DNA from: Ectopseudomonas mendocina
Lineage (GTDB): Bacteria; Pseudomonadota; Gammaproteobacteria; Pseudomonadales; Pseudomonadaceae
DNA: 48,624 bases
Assembly (NCBI RefSeq): GCF_008041835.1
Contig: NZ_VRYE01000099.1
Location: forward strand, 1-48,624
Direction: 5' to 3'
Shown here one piece after another: positions 1 to 9,371 of the stretch (the first letter of the stretch is position 1; each line of letters starts with the position of its first letter). The position numbers were made by a program, and so were the translations under genes. The notes below the pieces were generated by a model. The model was not told the origin of the DNA, made no database searches, and saw nothing but the letters and a program-made list of their open reading frames with translations.

Positions 1-2
1 AT

Positions 3-1154
3 CGACAGGTCTTTGGTACGGAAGTGGCCAGGGCACACGGCTATGCAGGGCTCAGAGAACTGCATGCCGAAATGGCGCTACTCAGGACGGCCAGCTACAT
101 CTGCATCAACATGTTCTCCGGCCTGCGCAACTCCGAAATGATGTCCTTGGAGTCCGGGTGCATCTCAAGGGAGCCCGGAATCGATGGCAGCTACGAGTGC
201 ATCTGGTTGCATGGCACGATCTACAAGACCGGCGAGCGACCACACAAATGGCTAGTGCCGCCGATCGTGGTGCAAGCGGTCGATCTCGCCGAGCGCATGA
301 TCGAGCCTTTCCAATCGATGCTCCGGGACGAAGAGCGGAAGCTTCGCAAGCTGGAAACCATCGAGTCGAAGCATGCAAAGCGCTTGGCGGAAATATCCAG
401 GAGCAAGAACAAGCTGTTCTTGGCGACGCACTATAGCCAGCAGGGACCGGTGGCCGTGATGCCGGGCGGCGCCGCCGTCAACAGGTGGCTGAAGGACTTC
501 TGCCGGCATTTCCAGATCCGAGCCGACAACGGCGAAGTGTGGGACCTGGCTTCCCACCAGTTCCGGCGCACGTTCGCCTACAACTATGCTCGTTCGGAGC
601 TGGGGGATCTGCTGTACCTAAAAGAGCACTATGGGCACTGGAGCCTCGACATGACCATGTTGTATGCCGACGGCGGGGCCGACGAGTACCAGATCGATAA
701 CGGTCTGCTGGACGACGTGGTGCGCGCTAAACAGGAACGCCAAGCGGAGATACTGGCCGGTTACCTCGACTCCGATACCCCCTTGGCCAAAGGTGAGGAT
801 TGGCTGGGCACGTGGCGCCCCATGGTTCGCACCGCCAAGAACAAGGACGAGTTGATTCAGGAGTTGAGCAGCACGATCACCCTCAACGGTACCGGGCATA
901 GTTGGTGCGCCGGTAATGCCAAAGGGGGCAGCTGCGGTGGGCTGTGTCTGTTCGAGGCCGATATGTGCGTCGACTGCAATATGGCGCTGATCGGCCCTGA
1001 ACACCTTCCTGTTTGGAAAGAAATTGCTGAGCAGCAACTAGTGGTGCTGCAACTACCCGATATGGGCGTACCGGCCAAGAGCCGGGCCAACCGCATTCTG
1101 GAGAAAGCGAATCAGGTGATCAGCAAACTCGATGGCAGTAGGTCGGAAGCATGA
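3..1154 (+). CDS. TnpB-like tyrosine recombinase of a recombinase-trio element, 5' end outside window
   Basis: The reading frame is open to the left edge, so the start is missing and only the C-terminal catalytic part is present. Tyrosine-recombinase residues are visible: the first Arg in SGLRNSE, the H-x-x-R box in ASHQFRRTFA, then HYGHWSLDMTMLYAD with the probable nucleophile Tyr. After the catalytic domain there is a Cys-rich tail (GHSWCAG, then CGGLCLFEADMCVDC) that resembles a zinc ribbon. The recombinase at 39299-41152 has a similar tail. This pairing, followed by a small HTH protein overlapping by ATGA, matches the tnpB-tnpC order of Tn554-type elements. It likely catalyses integration and excision together with recombinases encoded to the left of the window. 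Confidence 0.85.
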   Translation, partial: RQVFGTEVARAHGYAGLRELHAEMALLRTASYICINMFSGLRNSEMMSLESGCISREPGIDGSYECIWLHGTIYKTGERPHKWLVPPIVVQAVDLAERMIEPFQSMLRDEERKLRKLETIESKHAKRLAEISRSKNKLFLATHYSQQGPVAVMPGGAAVNRWLKDFCRHFQIRADNGEVWDLASHQFRRTFAYNYARSELGDLLYLKEHYGHWSLDMTMLYADGGADEYQIDNGLLDDVVRAKQERQAEILAGYLDSDTPLAKGEDWLGTWRPMVRTAKNKDELIQELSSTITLNGTGHSWCAGNAKGGSCGGLCLFEADMCVDCNMALIGPEHLPVWKEIAEQQLVVLQLPDMGVPAKSRANRILEKANQVISKLDGSRSEA

Positions 1155-1666
1155 GCGGCGTGGACGCAGCAGGTAATCCCGAGGCGCTACGGGCGCACAA
1201 GGAAGCGTCGCAGCGGCAGACCCGCCAAGAGCTAGAGTTGGCGCTCGCTCGCCTAAGAAATGGCAATCCGCGCCGCGTTAAGCGCGGCGCTGCGATCAGC
1301 GCAACGACAGTGGCGAGAGAAGCGGGTATCGATCGCTCCACGCTTTATCGTTTCCACGAGCCCATCCTGACGGCGATCCGCAAGTTCAACGAAACCATGC
1401 CGAAGCAGCAACTGGAGGCTAAGCAAGGGGAGCTGGGGGAAGCACAGGCCAAGGCCCGCGAGTATCGGGAGGCACTCGAGGCGGCGCGAGATGAAATTAC
1501 TGCATGGGCTCGTCAGAACTATTTGCTGACTCACCGCGTACGGGAGCTTGAAGCCACTATCCAGCAGCGCGACAAGCTCATAGCGGACTTGCAGACTAGA
1601 TTGGCCGTGACTGCGAAGTCGGTTCCGCTGAGGTCGGTCGCCGGGCCCCGCGATCACTCCGAGTGA
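1151..1666 (+). CDS. TnpC-like HTH/coiled-coil accessory protein
   Basis: A 171-aa protein whose start overlaps the recombinase stop in ATGA, so the two are translationally coupled. Residues ~45-75 form an HTH-like segment (ISATTVAREAGIDRSTLYRF), and residues ~90-155 are a charged heptad-type coiled coil. The layout matches the small TnpC-type protein that closes Tn554-like operons and has a clear counterpart at 38874-39302. In Tn554 such a protein influences orientation or efficiency of transposition; its role here is inferred from position only. The homology between the two copies is by layout rather than obvious identity. Confidence 0.75.
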   Translation: MSGVDAAGNPEALRAHKEASQRQTRQELELALARLRNGNPRRVKRGAAISATTVAREAGIDRSTLYRFHEPILTAIRKFNETMPKQQLEAKQGELGEAQAKAREYREALEAARDEITAWARQNYLLTHRVRELEATIQQRDKLIADLQTRLAVTAKSVPLRSVAGPRDHSE

Positions 1667-1897
1667 ACCCAGGGCACTGTACTTTAAGACCGCTCTAAGC
1701 ATTGCTCGCAGCGTTAGGAGTAGGTGTTCCGACTCAACCCTGTGGGTTACTGAGCCCAGATCACTTGCAGAACGCAGGTGGCTCGTCGACTACCAACCTT
1801 CTTTGCTTTGCAGGTATTGGATGGAAAACAGCAACGAGCCCGATGGCTCTCCGCTTTGCCGGTGGCGGAGATAGCGTGAGCCGCTCTAGAATGGGTT

Positions 1898-1923
1898 TTA
1901 TAGGTCTTTATAGTCGATTATAG
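1898..1923 (+). repeat. Three TTATAG direct repeats at 10-bp spacing
   Basis: TTATAG begins at 1898, 1908 and 1918, so the copies fall on one face of the helix. The patch is AT-rich against a GC-rich background. It could be a binding site for a recombination accessory protein or an element end; nothing else supports a function. Confidence 0.5.
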
Positions 1924-1974
1924 AAACCGCTCTGAACGCCTGTTGGCGCTGTCCGCTGGGTAGAGCAACGCGGA

Positions 1975-2102
1975 GGCCAAAGAGCCCAAGCCCGTCTAAC
2001 GGCTGTGTAGATGATCGCTCGATCCAGCCGCACCGGCACGGTCACCCGCCTGAATTGGCTGCCCTGGCTTTTGTGGACGGGAATGTCACCGGGGAAGTTC
2101 AC
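1975..2102 (-). pseudogene. RecD-like SF1 helicase C-terminal remnant
   Basis: The minus strand encodes a short stretch reading VHKSQGSQF, then VTVPVRL, then AIIYTAVRRA. This matches the C-terminal helicase motif of RecD/UvrD_C_2 proteins (typically VHKSQGSEF...IYTAVTRA). It is followed by frame-disrupted sequence and has no upstream helicase domain. It is probably a leftover of a plasmid recD-like gene. Confidence 0.5.
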
Positions 2103-2166
2103 CAGAACTTGGAGAGTCTCTAGGAAAGCCGGGGCGATTCAGTCCAAGTAACCGTTTTAAGCTCAC

Positions 2167-3723
2167 TTACCACTTTCTGGGCGGCTTTCTAATTGTAAGC
2201 TTCACCTGACTAGTCATAGGAAAGCCCAGGCTACTGGATTGAATCAGCTCTAGACGATCCTTTTCCATGTGATTGGTGATGTCCTTCTCCGAATCCTCGC
2301 TCCACACAACAAAACCCTCTCCCCGACCGGACAGCCGAGAGTTGAGGAAATTGTCGATGTGGGCAACACGCACAGGATCACGGGTGATGTAGCCAATCGG
2401 CACGGTTGCAGCACTATCATCGCTCGGCTGGAAGTGGTACTGCACCACAGCGAGCTGGCCGGGGATCAAGAAGATTTCAAAACGATCCTGAAGATCCGAT
2501 CCTTCGAACGCGATCCCGTTTGGAATACGGTTATGGTAGGTGCTGCGCAGCTGGCCGAACTCCTTCTTGTCATCGAATGGCAGGATCGCAGTGATCTTGC
2601 CTTTGACATGTGGGGCTTCGCTCAGCTTTTCTGCTGTCTTGCGGCAGAAATCGCTCAGCAGCGTTCCATTGGCCGCCCAAAGAGGGACAGAGCTCGACAA
2701 CCATAGGGCAGAGTGAATCGTACCCTCAGGCCAGTCCTTGGAGAGGTCTTCCAGCATGCGGCCTAGAGTGATTCGGTTGTTGTTGTCATACAAGGGTCCA
2801 ATCATCGCCCTTGTTTCCTGGTTGCCATACCCGGTTTTGCGATCCTTGTGATCGATCAGCCATGAGTTGATGTCCAACCCTCGATCGTCCAGGTAACGTG
2901 CTAGTACCTCGTCTTTGAACTCCTGGCAGTATTCCTGTGGACTCATCCCGTCCTTGGGCATCCTGAGACTGTTGAGGTAGTCGGATATCTTGGCTTCCAG
3001 ATCCATGCTTAACGGGCGCTGGCGAGTACCCCCGACTTTCTCGGCGACACGTTTGATGATCTCAACATTGCCGGCCTGCGTTGGCAACAAGCCGATTTCC
3101 AGATCCACTTGGATATTGACTGGGGCCATCTGGTCACAGGTGCCGACCTTGTAGAGTCGGGTCTTGCGGGTTTCCGACTCGGAGAGTTTCGAGAAATCTA
3201 GGAAAGCTCGGTATTGATCGCCGAAGGCATCCGCGACAGCCAGTACAGACCACCCCTTGCTTTCTGGCGGCACAGGGATCTGTGGAAGCCCCCAGCGGGT
3301 TCGGTTGTGCTGGCTTGGCGGCATGATCGTCTTGGTGAGCAGCTCGAAGATGGGGCGCTCAATCCTCTCCTCATACTTGGTGAGGCTCGGACTGGCCGAT
3401 GAACTGCCCTTGGTGCGATCCATAAGCATCGATGACGGCGTCAGATGCCCATCATTGGTGTAGACCGCCAGCTTGTTACGGATGAGCGTCTCGATCAACA
3501 CGTCACATTCGCGCTTAGACAGGCCGAAATAATCTCGGATCTCGCCAGGCAGCACTTCCTGCAAGGCCAGCAGCAAGCGGCAGGTAAACTCCTCAACCGC
3601 AGGAAGGGAAACCTCCTTCGTCCAAGCACAGTTGATCTGGTATTGATACGCCGGCACCAATAGGGAAATGGTGTTGCAGATGCGAAAGCCAGAGGCGTCG
3701 GCGGCTTGATATTCATCATTCAT
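2167..3723 (-). CDS. Winged-helix partner protein of the NERD-kinase-helicase operon
   Basis: A 519-aa protein when started at the ATG at 3723, which overlaps the 3' end of the upstream helicase gene by 8 bases and so suggests coupled translation. A TTG 15 bases upstream is less likely. Residues ~40-95 look like a winged helix (GEIRDYFGLSKRECDVLIETL). The region around residues 350-440 has alternating hydrophobic strands (HSALWLSSSVPLW, then ITAILPF, then FEIFLIPGQLAVVQYHF) that faintly recall a PLD fold, but no HxKxxxxD motif is present. In type I Mokosh the helicase partner is a PLD-family protein, so a degenerate PLD is one reading. Otherwise it is unrecognised. Confidence 0.75.
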   Translation of the reverse strand: MNDEYQAADASGFRICNTISLLVPAYQYQINCAWTKEVSLPAVEEFTCRLLLALQEVLPGEIRDYFGLSKRECDVLIETLIRNKLAVYTNDGHLTPSSMLMDRTKGSSSASPSLTKYEERIERPIFELLTKTIMPPSQHNRTRWGLPQIPVPPESKGWSVLAVADAFGDQYRAFLDFSKLSESETRKTRLYKVGTCDQMAPVNIQVDLEIGLLPTQAGNVEIIKRVAEKVGGTRQRPLSMDLEAKISDYLNSLRMPKDGMSPQEYCQEFKDEVLARYLDDRGLDINSWLIDHKDRKTGYGNQETRAMIGPLYDNNNRITLGRMLEDLSKDWPEGTIHSALWLSSSVPLWAANGTLLSDFCRKTAEKLSEAPHVKGKITAILPFDDKKEFGQLRSTYHNRIPNGIAFEGSDLQDRFEIFLIPGQLAVVQYHFQPSDDSAATVPIGYITRDPVRVAHIDNFLNSRLSGRGEGFVVWSEDSEKDITNHMEKDRLELIQSSSLGFPMTSQVKLTIRKPPRKW

Positions 3724-6700
3724 TGCGCTGGCCCTCAATCACTGTGGTGCCGTCAACGATTTCGTAATCATCTGGCGAAATGGCGTGCTGCTCGGATACA
3801 TAGCGAACAACGCTGCCCAACGCGGAAGGTGCGTTCACGCCACTCCACATGCGCTTGGAGCCGATGATCACCAGGCGATCCTTGGCTCGGGACAACGCCA
3901 CATTGATCCTGGATTGATCTACCAGGAAACCTTGAAGACCCTTGTCATTATTCCTAACTAAGCTGAGGATTAATAAAGCATTCTCGCTGCCCTGATAGGA
4001 ATCTACAGTATCAATCCTGACGGCATCGCGCAGTGGGGCCGCCCATTCCGCTCGACTCAGTTCCTCTTCGATCAGACGTTTCTGCCCCCGGTACATCGTG
4101 ATTAAGCCAATCGGCTGTGGGCTCATTGGAGTGCGCTTGGCGTTGAGCTTTTCCATGTGCTCGGGGCGTGCCAGTTGCCGCAGCAGATGCAGGCACACAG
4201 CGACCTCATGCTTGTTCACGAACTTGCCTTTCTGAGGCTCGTCTTCATTGACCGCCCGCTCCCCTGTGCCGCTGTCGATCCAGCTGACTGGTTTGTTCAA
4301 GGGATAAGGCAATTCCGAGCACCAGGGATCAGCTTTCTTGCGGAAGCTGTACAGCTCGTTGTTATAGAAGCAATGGCTGACGACCTTGCCGATCGGCTCA
4401 ATCATCCGGTACTGAGTATCCAAGGCAATGCCATTGTTCACGAGAAAGGCGCGCTCAAAATCGGTTTTGAGCACCTCCCGTTCATCAATCTGCAGCTTCC
4501 TGGCGACCTCTCGTATATGTTTCTTCTCATACATGGGCGCCAACTGCTTGTGGTCACCCACCAGGAGAACACGGCGACCGCACTGCATAGCGATCATCAA
4601 TTCCGAAGCTTGTGCTCGCCCTGCTTCATCAACAATGACCCAGTCGAACTCCATCTCCTCAATGTGAATACCGCCCGCCCCGATTCCCACCAGAGTGCCG
4701 CACACCAGTTGCGAGGTCTTGACCAGGAACTTGTCATAGTTCGCAGCCCCTGAGCCCAATACGTCAATCCAGTCCTGGCTGATTCCAATCAGATTGTTCA
4801 ACCGCTGAAGTGCCAGCTGATTGGTGACGCCATGCTGCCGTGCCACCTGAGTGGACAGCTCGCTCCAGAACTCCGGAGCAGCAGGTGATGGTAGATTGAA
4901 CTCATACTTTCGGCTGTCCATGTGGTGCTGAAGCGACTCCACACAGCTTTTGATCTTGGCGTCATAGCCCATGACCTTGTCGATGCGCGTTTCTTCACTG
5001 ATTTGGCGCTTGGCGGCAATTTCATCTCTCTGCTTGGTATACGTGCGCACTCGATCAAGAATTGGGCTGATGCTGCGATGCAGTTTGGCCAATTCCTCCA
5101 CCAGTTCCTGGCTGAGCATCAGGCGGGAGGAAAGCGCATTGATCCGCTTTTCATATTCACGCTGAAACTTGTAGCGAATTTGGCGCTGGATCGAACTGGA
5201 ATGACACTGGAGCATTTGGTCATCGATAGCCGATTCATGACCCAGGCGAATGACGCTCAAGTCTGTACCAAGCGCTGAACACAGCTCTCGGGCCTTGATC
5301 GCCACAGTGTCTACCGAAGCATGCGATTGCCCCACCAGAAGGATATTCCCCGCCAACTCATTTTCGAACAGGTAGTGGATCAGCTTGGTGACAAAAGCGG
5401 TCTTGCCAGTGCCTGGCGGGCCCTGGAGGACAGAAATCGGGCCCTCGGAGACGGTTCGCTGGAAGGCCACAATTTGCCGGGGGTTCAGTTGCTCGAATTC
5501 AGAGTCGTATCGAGCCCTGATCGCCACTTCTTCTGGAATCTTGCCAATGACTTTCGATTGCTGTGCACCGTCCTGATCAAAATAGGCGGGCAGGTTCGAG
5601 ATGCGGGATACACCATTCAGCACGCGCTCCATCGCTTTTTTGCGGCGCTCACGTGATGCATTGTTGAGTTTTGACTCAAAAATCAGCTCCGTACCAGGAG
5701 TCAGCTTTTGCTTCACGCTGCGAATGCCGGCAGAAAACATGCGCACTGCCAGTCGGGTCGAGCTGCATTCCTCGGCAACCACTTCCCCAAATGGACGACT
5801 TTCACCATCTAGGTAGATGCCGATATCACCTGCATCCTCGTTGAAGTCCAGATCCCGGCCATTCTGCGCCACATAGGGGATTAGCAGCGCTCCGGTCTGG
5901 CTCTCCTCGAAGGTCGCGTTTTCAATCTCAACCCTCATCAATTGGTCGCCCTCCGTCTCCAGCATGGCCTTCCAAATGGTGAAGGGCCTTACTGTCTGAT
6001 CGACGAAAGCATCACATTCATCCTCGACAACCTCCTCGCCTTCCACCTCATCAGACTTCTTGAGGAAGCTCTGCACGGGCTCCTGGTTTAACAGGAAGCG
6101 GACGAATGCCTCTTCCGTTGCCTTGGTGGAAATACCTTTCTGAATGGCAATAGGTTGGGTGAAGGTAGCCTGAGCTTTATGGCCTGCGGAAATGTAATCG
6201 CTGAAGGATACGTCCGACAGCCATGCAGACGACAAGGTCTCTCGCACAGGGTCGAAATTGAAACTAAGTCGCTTATCCTGCGCAGTGATCTTTATGTACA
6301 GCTGCTCTGGGTTACGATCAGCACGCTCGACTTGCAGGTAGTACGCCGATTCACCTGCCTGAAGCAGCATTTCTGTAGCAGGCCACTTGAAAACGTCAGC
6401 TACGAATTTGAGGGGCTGTATTTCAGGGAGTGAGGGTTTTTTCAGGGCCTCAAGTTCGGCCTTGATGCTTTCATCCAATGGATCGATGGCTACCGGAATG
6501 CCGTTAGGCTGCTCCTTGGCCAAGGCAAACTCGATGGCTAGGGCCTTGGGAGCTTCCTCCCCCAGAAGCTCCTCAACGATCTGATAGACCGCATAGCAAT
6601 CTCGCCCGAAGCTGTCGGTGCTCGCCGGATTGATCGGGCCATACTCAACGTTGTACGGATCTGACGTATCGCCAAAATCCAGGGCGTCAATGAAGATGAG

Positions 6701-8674
6701 GGACAGTAGCTCATCCGCCTGGCTTGGGCACACCAGAATGTTGCCTGGGTGCAGATCTCCATGTGCGAAATCTCTGCCATGAACATTGATCAGCAGGTTG
6801 CACAGCGCCGAGGCCGCCTCTAGCTTTTTTTCAAGAGTGTCCAGACCTGCAATGAAATCTGGCCAGCTTTTGCCCTCCTCAAACCGAGTGACCACAAACA
6901 GTCCGTTGCCGCTGGCAAACATGCCATGGCTCAACAGGCTCGGTAATGGTAACTCGTCTTCCAGAGTCTGCTCGATACGCTTACGCATGCGCAGAATTCG
7001 GCGATTGATGCCAGGGTTCTTGATGTCTACAACAGCCTTCGGCCAGAATTTGAGAAGTGCCTCTTCGCCTTCAAATACGCACCGATAGACCATCTTCTCA
7101 GCTGTCGTCTCAGGGATTACACCCGGTGCTGGAGGGAAGTAACTCATCAGCATGTAAGGGTTCCAGTCGGCCTTGATGAAGTCGCCTTTGGCGATCTCCT
7201 GCATGACCTCCTGTGTGTCGTCGTATTGCAGCGGTTTGCCGATTGCCAGGGTGTTTAACTCGGCAAGCATTTCCGAGGCGTTGGCAAAGCGGTTCTCCGG
7301 CTCAAGATCCATTGCCTTGGCAAAAAAAGTATTCAACTCGCCATCGAAGGGATCATTGGGTATCGAACGCCAGACGGGAATTCCCTCTTCCAGGACAAAC
7401 TTGGCGCCATGAAAGCAAATCTTGTGGGCCACAAGGGCCAAGAGGTACACATCCTTCGCAAAAGGGCTGAGGACATCCCCTTCGGCCGCGTAGACATCCT
7501 CGGGCAGCAGCGTAGAGCTGCTTTTCAGGCGCTCAGCCAGATCCTTGACTGTGCCCTTGTCAGGAATGAACGCTGCATGAAAGCTTGAGGCCAGCACAAT
7601 GCGCGAATCCTGTGAGTACCAAAGGTTCTGGGTATCAATATCTCGATGGGCGAAGCCCATGCTGTGCATTTCAGCAAAGGGCGCAAGTAAGGCTTTGGTC
7701 AGGTCGAGACGATCATCCACCGACCATTTATGGCCGTGAAGATTGAGATGCTGCTCAAGGCGCAGGGTGTTCTTGCGCAACTCGAACAACTCAACACAGT
7801 CGCTTGTGATGTTGTCTTCCACCATGGGAGACAGGGGCCTCAGCAGGAAGTCTTCCAGTGGGCTGTTGGCAGCGCTGGCGGTTCGGAACACAAAGTCCTC
7901 GCGGGTAACGATCCGACGCCATGTTTCGTCATCGTGAAACGCCAGGCCCAGTGCTGCCAGATCCCAGCGACGCATCATGGCTTTGCTGATGGGTGGGCCG
8001 GCGTTCGTGGCGGGGTACTCACTGAACAGGTGCTGGTCATGCACACGGTCAGGTGCAATGGCTGCCGTGTATTCAAGATATTGAAACTCTGCGAGCTCGA
8101 CACGACTTCCACGAAAGAAGCTGTCAAAAATGGGCTGGTTCTGGTTCGGACGCGACCTGCCCATCTCATCGAATATGATCATCCTGACTTTCTGAACGTA
8201 ATCTTCGTAGTGTTTACCGCCGATCTTCAGAAAGTCTTCCAGGGTGTGGACGAACTGACGTTCGTTTTCCGGTAGGTACTCCGGGGTAGCGCTGCCGCAG
8301 AGTACGACATGCGCCTCGACATAGGGGCAATACCCCAGCTTGTGTTCAAGTTCAGTCTTTAGGATGGCTGCCAGGCGGTAGCCCTGGTCGCGCTTACGGT
8401 GATATGCGCTTTTGCCTCGGTTCTGCTCGCCACGCTTGGTCGTTATGATCCAGTTGCCATCGTAGCTAGTCAGCTTGCCATGCCATTCCTTGAGCTCGAC
8501 AACCAGCAGCCGGTCATGGGTGACGATAATAAGGTCAAATTCCATCGAGCCTTGCTTGTCGGCCACTAGCACTGAAGCGTAGCCATACCAACTGTCCCGC
8601 AGATGCTTCTGCATCTGATCCAGAGCATTTGTCTCGCTTTTGTGCAGCCCATTGCCCCGAACGATGATTTGCAT
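3716..8674 (-). CDS. NERD - tandem kinase - SF1 helicase, probable anti-phage defence protein
   Basis: A 1652-aa multidomain protein. Residues 1-~130 are a NERD (nuclease-related) domain with D47, E60 and K62 in the D-x12-ExK arrangement. Residues ~250-480 form a kinase-like domain with HRDIDTQN (343-350), but the DFG position reads ASSF, so it is probably inactive. Residues ~500-740 form a second kinase-like domain with K542, HGDLHPGN (638-645) and DFG (666-668) all present. Residues ~1060-1640 are a UPF1/COG1112-type SF1 helicase: Walker A GPPGTGKT (1085-1092), DEAG (1349-1352), VGDHKQLAP, and motif VI NVALSRAKDR. NERD plus kinase recalls PglW of BREX/Pgl; kinase plus COG1112 helicase recalls MkoA of Mokosh. 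It likely senses or degrades phage nucleic acid, with phosphorylation as control. Start is supported by a GGGAAG upstream. Confidence 0.88.
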   Translation of the reverse strand: MQIIVRGNGLHKSETNALDQMQKHLRDSWYGYASVLVADKQGSMEFDLIIVTHDRLLVVELKEWHGKLTSYDGNWIITTKRGEQNRGKSAYHRKRDQGYRLAAILKTELEHKLGYCPYVEAHVVLCGSATPEYLPENERQFVHTLEDFLKIGGKHYEDYVQKVRMIIFDEMGRSRPNQNQPIFDSFFRGSRVELAEFQYLEYTAAIAPDRVHDQHLFSEYPATNAGPPISKAMMRRWDLAALGLAFHDDETWRRIVTREDFVFRTASAANSPLEDFLLRPLSPMVEDNITSDCVELFELRKNTLRLEQHLNLHGHKWSVDDRLDLTKALLAPFAEMHSMGFAHRDIDTQNLWYSQDSRIVLASSFHAAFIPDKGTVKDLAERLKSSSTLLPEDVYAAEGDVLSPFAKDVYLLALVAHKICFHGAKFVLEEGIPVWRSIPNDPFDGELNTFFAKAMDLEPENRFANASEMLAELNTLAIGKPLQYDDTQEVMQEIAKGDFIKADWNPYMLMSYFPPAPGVIPETTAEKMVYRCVFEGEEALLKFWPKAVVDIKNPGINRRILRMRKRIEQTLEDELPLPSLLSHGMFASGNGLFVVTRFEEGKSWPDFIAGLDTLEKKLEAASALCNLLINVHGRDFAHGDLHPGNILVCPSQADELLSLIFIDALDFGDTSDPYNVEYGPINPASTDSFGRDCYAVYQIVEELLGEEAPKALAIEFALAKEQPNGIPVAIDPLDESIKAELEALKKPSLPEIQPLKFVADVFKWPATEMLLQAGESAYYLQVERADRNPEQLYIKITAQDKRLSFNFDPVRETLSSAWLSDVSFSDYISAGHKAQATFTQPIAIQKGISTKATEEAFVRFLLNQEPVQSFLKKSDEVEGEEVVEDECDAFVDQTVRPFTIWKAMLETEGDQLMRVEIENATFEESQTGALLIPYVAQNGRDLDFNEDAGDIGIYLDGESRPFGEVVAEECSSTRLAVRMFSAGIRSVKQKLTPGTELIFESKLNNASRERRKKAMERVLNGVSRISNLPAYFDQDGAQQSKVIGKIPEEVAIRARYDSEFEQLNPRQIVAFQRTVSEGPISVLQGPPGTGKTAFVTKLIHYLFENELAGNILLVGQSHASVDTVAIKARELCSALGTDLSVIRLGHESAIDDQMLQCHSSSIQRQIRYKFQREYEKRINALSSRLMLSQELVEELAKLHRSISPILDRVRTYTKQRDEIAAKRQISEETRIDKVMGYDAKIKSCVESLQHHMDSRKYEFNLPSPAAPEFWSELSTQVARQHGVTNQLALQRLNNLIGISQDWIDVLGSGAANYDKFLVKTSQLVCGTLVGIGAGGIHIEEMEFDWVIVDEAGRAQASELMIAMQCGRRVLLVGDHKQLAPMYEKKHIREVARKLQIDEREVLKTDFERAFLVNNGIALDTQYRMIEPIGKVVSHCFYNNELYSFRKKADPWCSELPYPLNKPVSWIDSGTGERAVNEDEPQKGKFVNKHEVAVCLHLLRQLARPEHMEKLNAKRTPMSPQPIGLITMYRGQKRLIEEELSRAEWAAPLRDAVRIDTVDSYQGSENALLILSLVRNNDKGLQGFLVDQSRINVALSRAKDRLVIIGSKRMWSGVNAPSALGSVVRYVSEQHAISPDDYEIVDGTTVIEGQRNE

Positions 8675-9371
8675 ATTGGCTTCCCTACTGCTGACCTGCG
8701 AGCGACCTTAAGGCGCTAGAGGCAATAGTGCCTCCATGGCAACCTGCTTGCGTTCGACCACAGCTCCTGCTGGCTTTTGAAACACTCTGTCGGTGTTGGC
8801 TTCAGACACTGGCAAAGCCTGTAAGCTTGCCCAGTGCCAAGACTGATACAAATGGAATAGGAAAACAAACGATACAACTGATCAAGTGTCAGCCCAGCCT
8901 GCCGAATTGGCGGACAGGCGAGAAAGGCGGCAAGGTTTACCGGGCCTGTCACGCACTCCAACAGGTGATCCGCCGGCTATAAAGCCCGGTAGCTCGCATA
9001 GTGGACGGCGCTCGCTGGCTGCCCGAGCTCTGGCCGCGATAGGTGACGTTGAGACTCTGCAAACTATCCTGGGCCAACAACACCTGGATCACAGCAAGCC
9101 GTACCTCAGCGTTGATCAAAACACCCTTCGCCGGGCATTCGAGCTGTGCTTGGCGTAGGTTTCGTACCGTTGCGGGCCGGGATTGAGGGTTGAAAACCGC
9201 TTGGGTGTGGGAAAATTGCGGCATTGAGTTGGGATTTCGACCAAGTCCGTTATCTTCAGGACATATTTCGTTGTGTGACCTGATGGCGCGAGCAATTAGG
9301 GCAGATTATGGCCTTTCGTTTCCGGCGACTCGTGAGACGCTGAACTCATTACGAATACCGAGGAAAGCCCA
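8675..9371. other. 697-bp gap with an integrase remnant and promoter-like space
   Basis: No intact gene. The middle (8890-9158) is a decayed integrase tail. The first ~200 bases lie upstream of the defence operon and should contain its promoter; I see no convincing -35/-10 pair. The last ~200 bases precede the peptidase-like gene. Confidence 0.5.
8890..9158 (+). pseudogene. Tyrosine recombinase C-terminal remnant, frameshifted
   Basis: Two plus-strand frames together resemble the end of a tyrosine recombinase. One frame reads PNWRTGEKGGKVYRACHALQ and stops at about 8982. The other continues with HSGRRSLAARALA, then GDVETLQTILGQQHLDHSKPY and ends FELCLA. The box before the nucleophile is altered (GQQH where GH is usual), while the Tyr in KPYL remains. 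It is cut off from any N-terminal domain, so it is a dead fragment of another integrase. Confidence 0.65.

Larger units (their letters stand above)
1667..2166. other. 500-bp gap between trio operon and defence operon; decayed DNA
   Basis: No intact gene is seen. The stretch holds a TCTAAGC...GTTAGGAG segment (~1693-1719) that loosely resembles the trio-side end of the mer element, a set of phased TTATAG repeats, and a minus-strand helicase remnant. The cargo-side end of the left trio element may lie here, but I could not place it. Confidence 0.5.
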
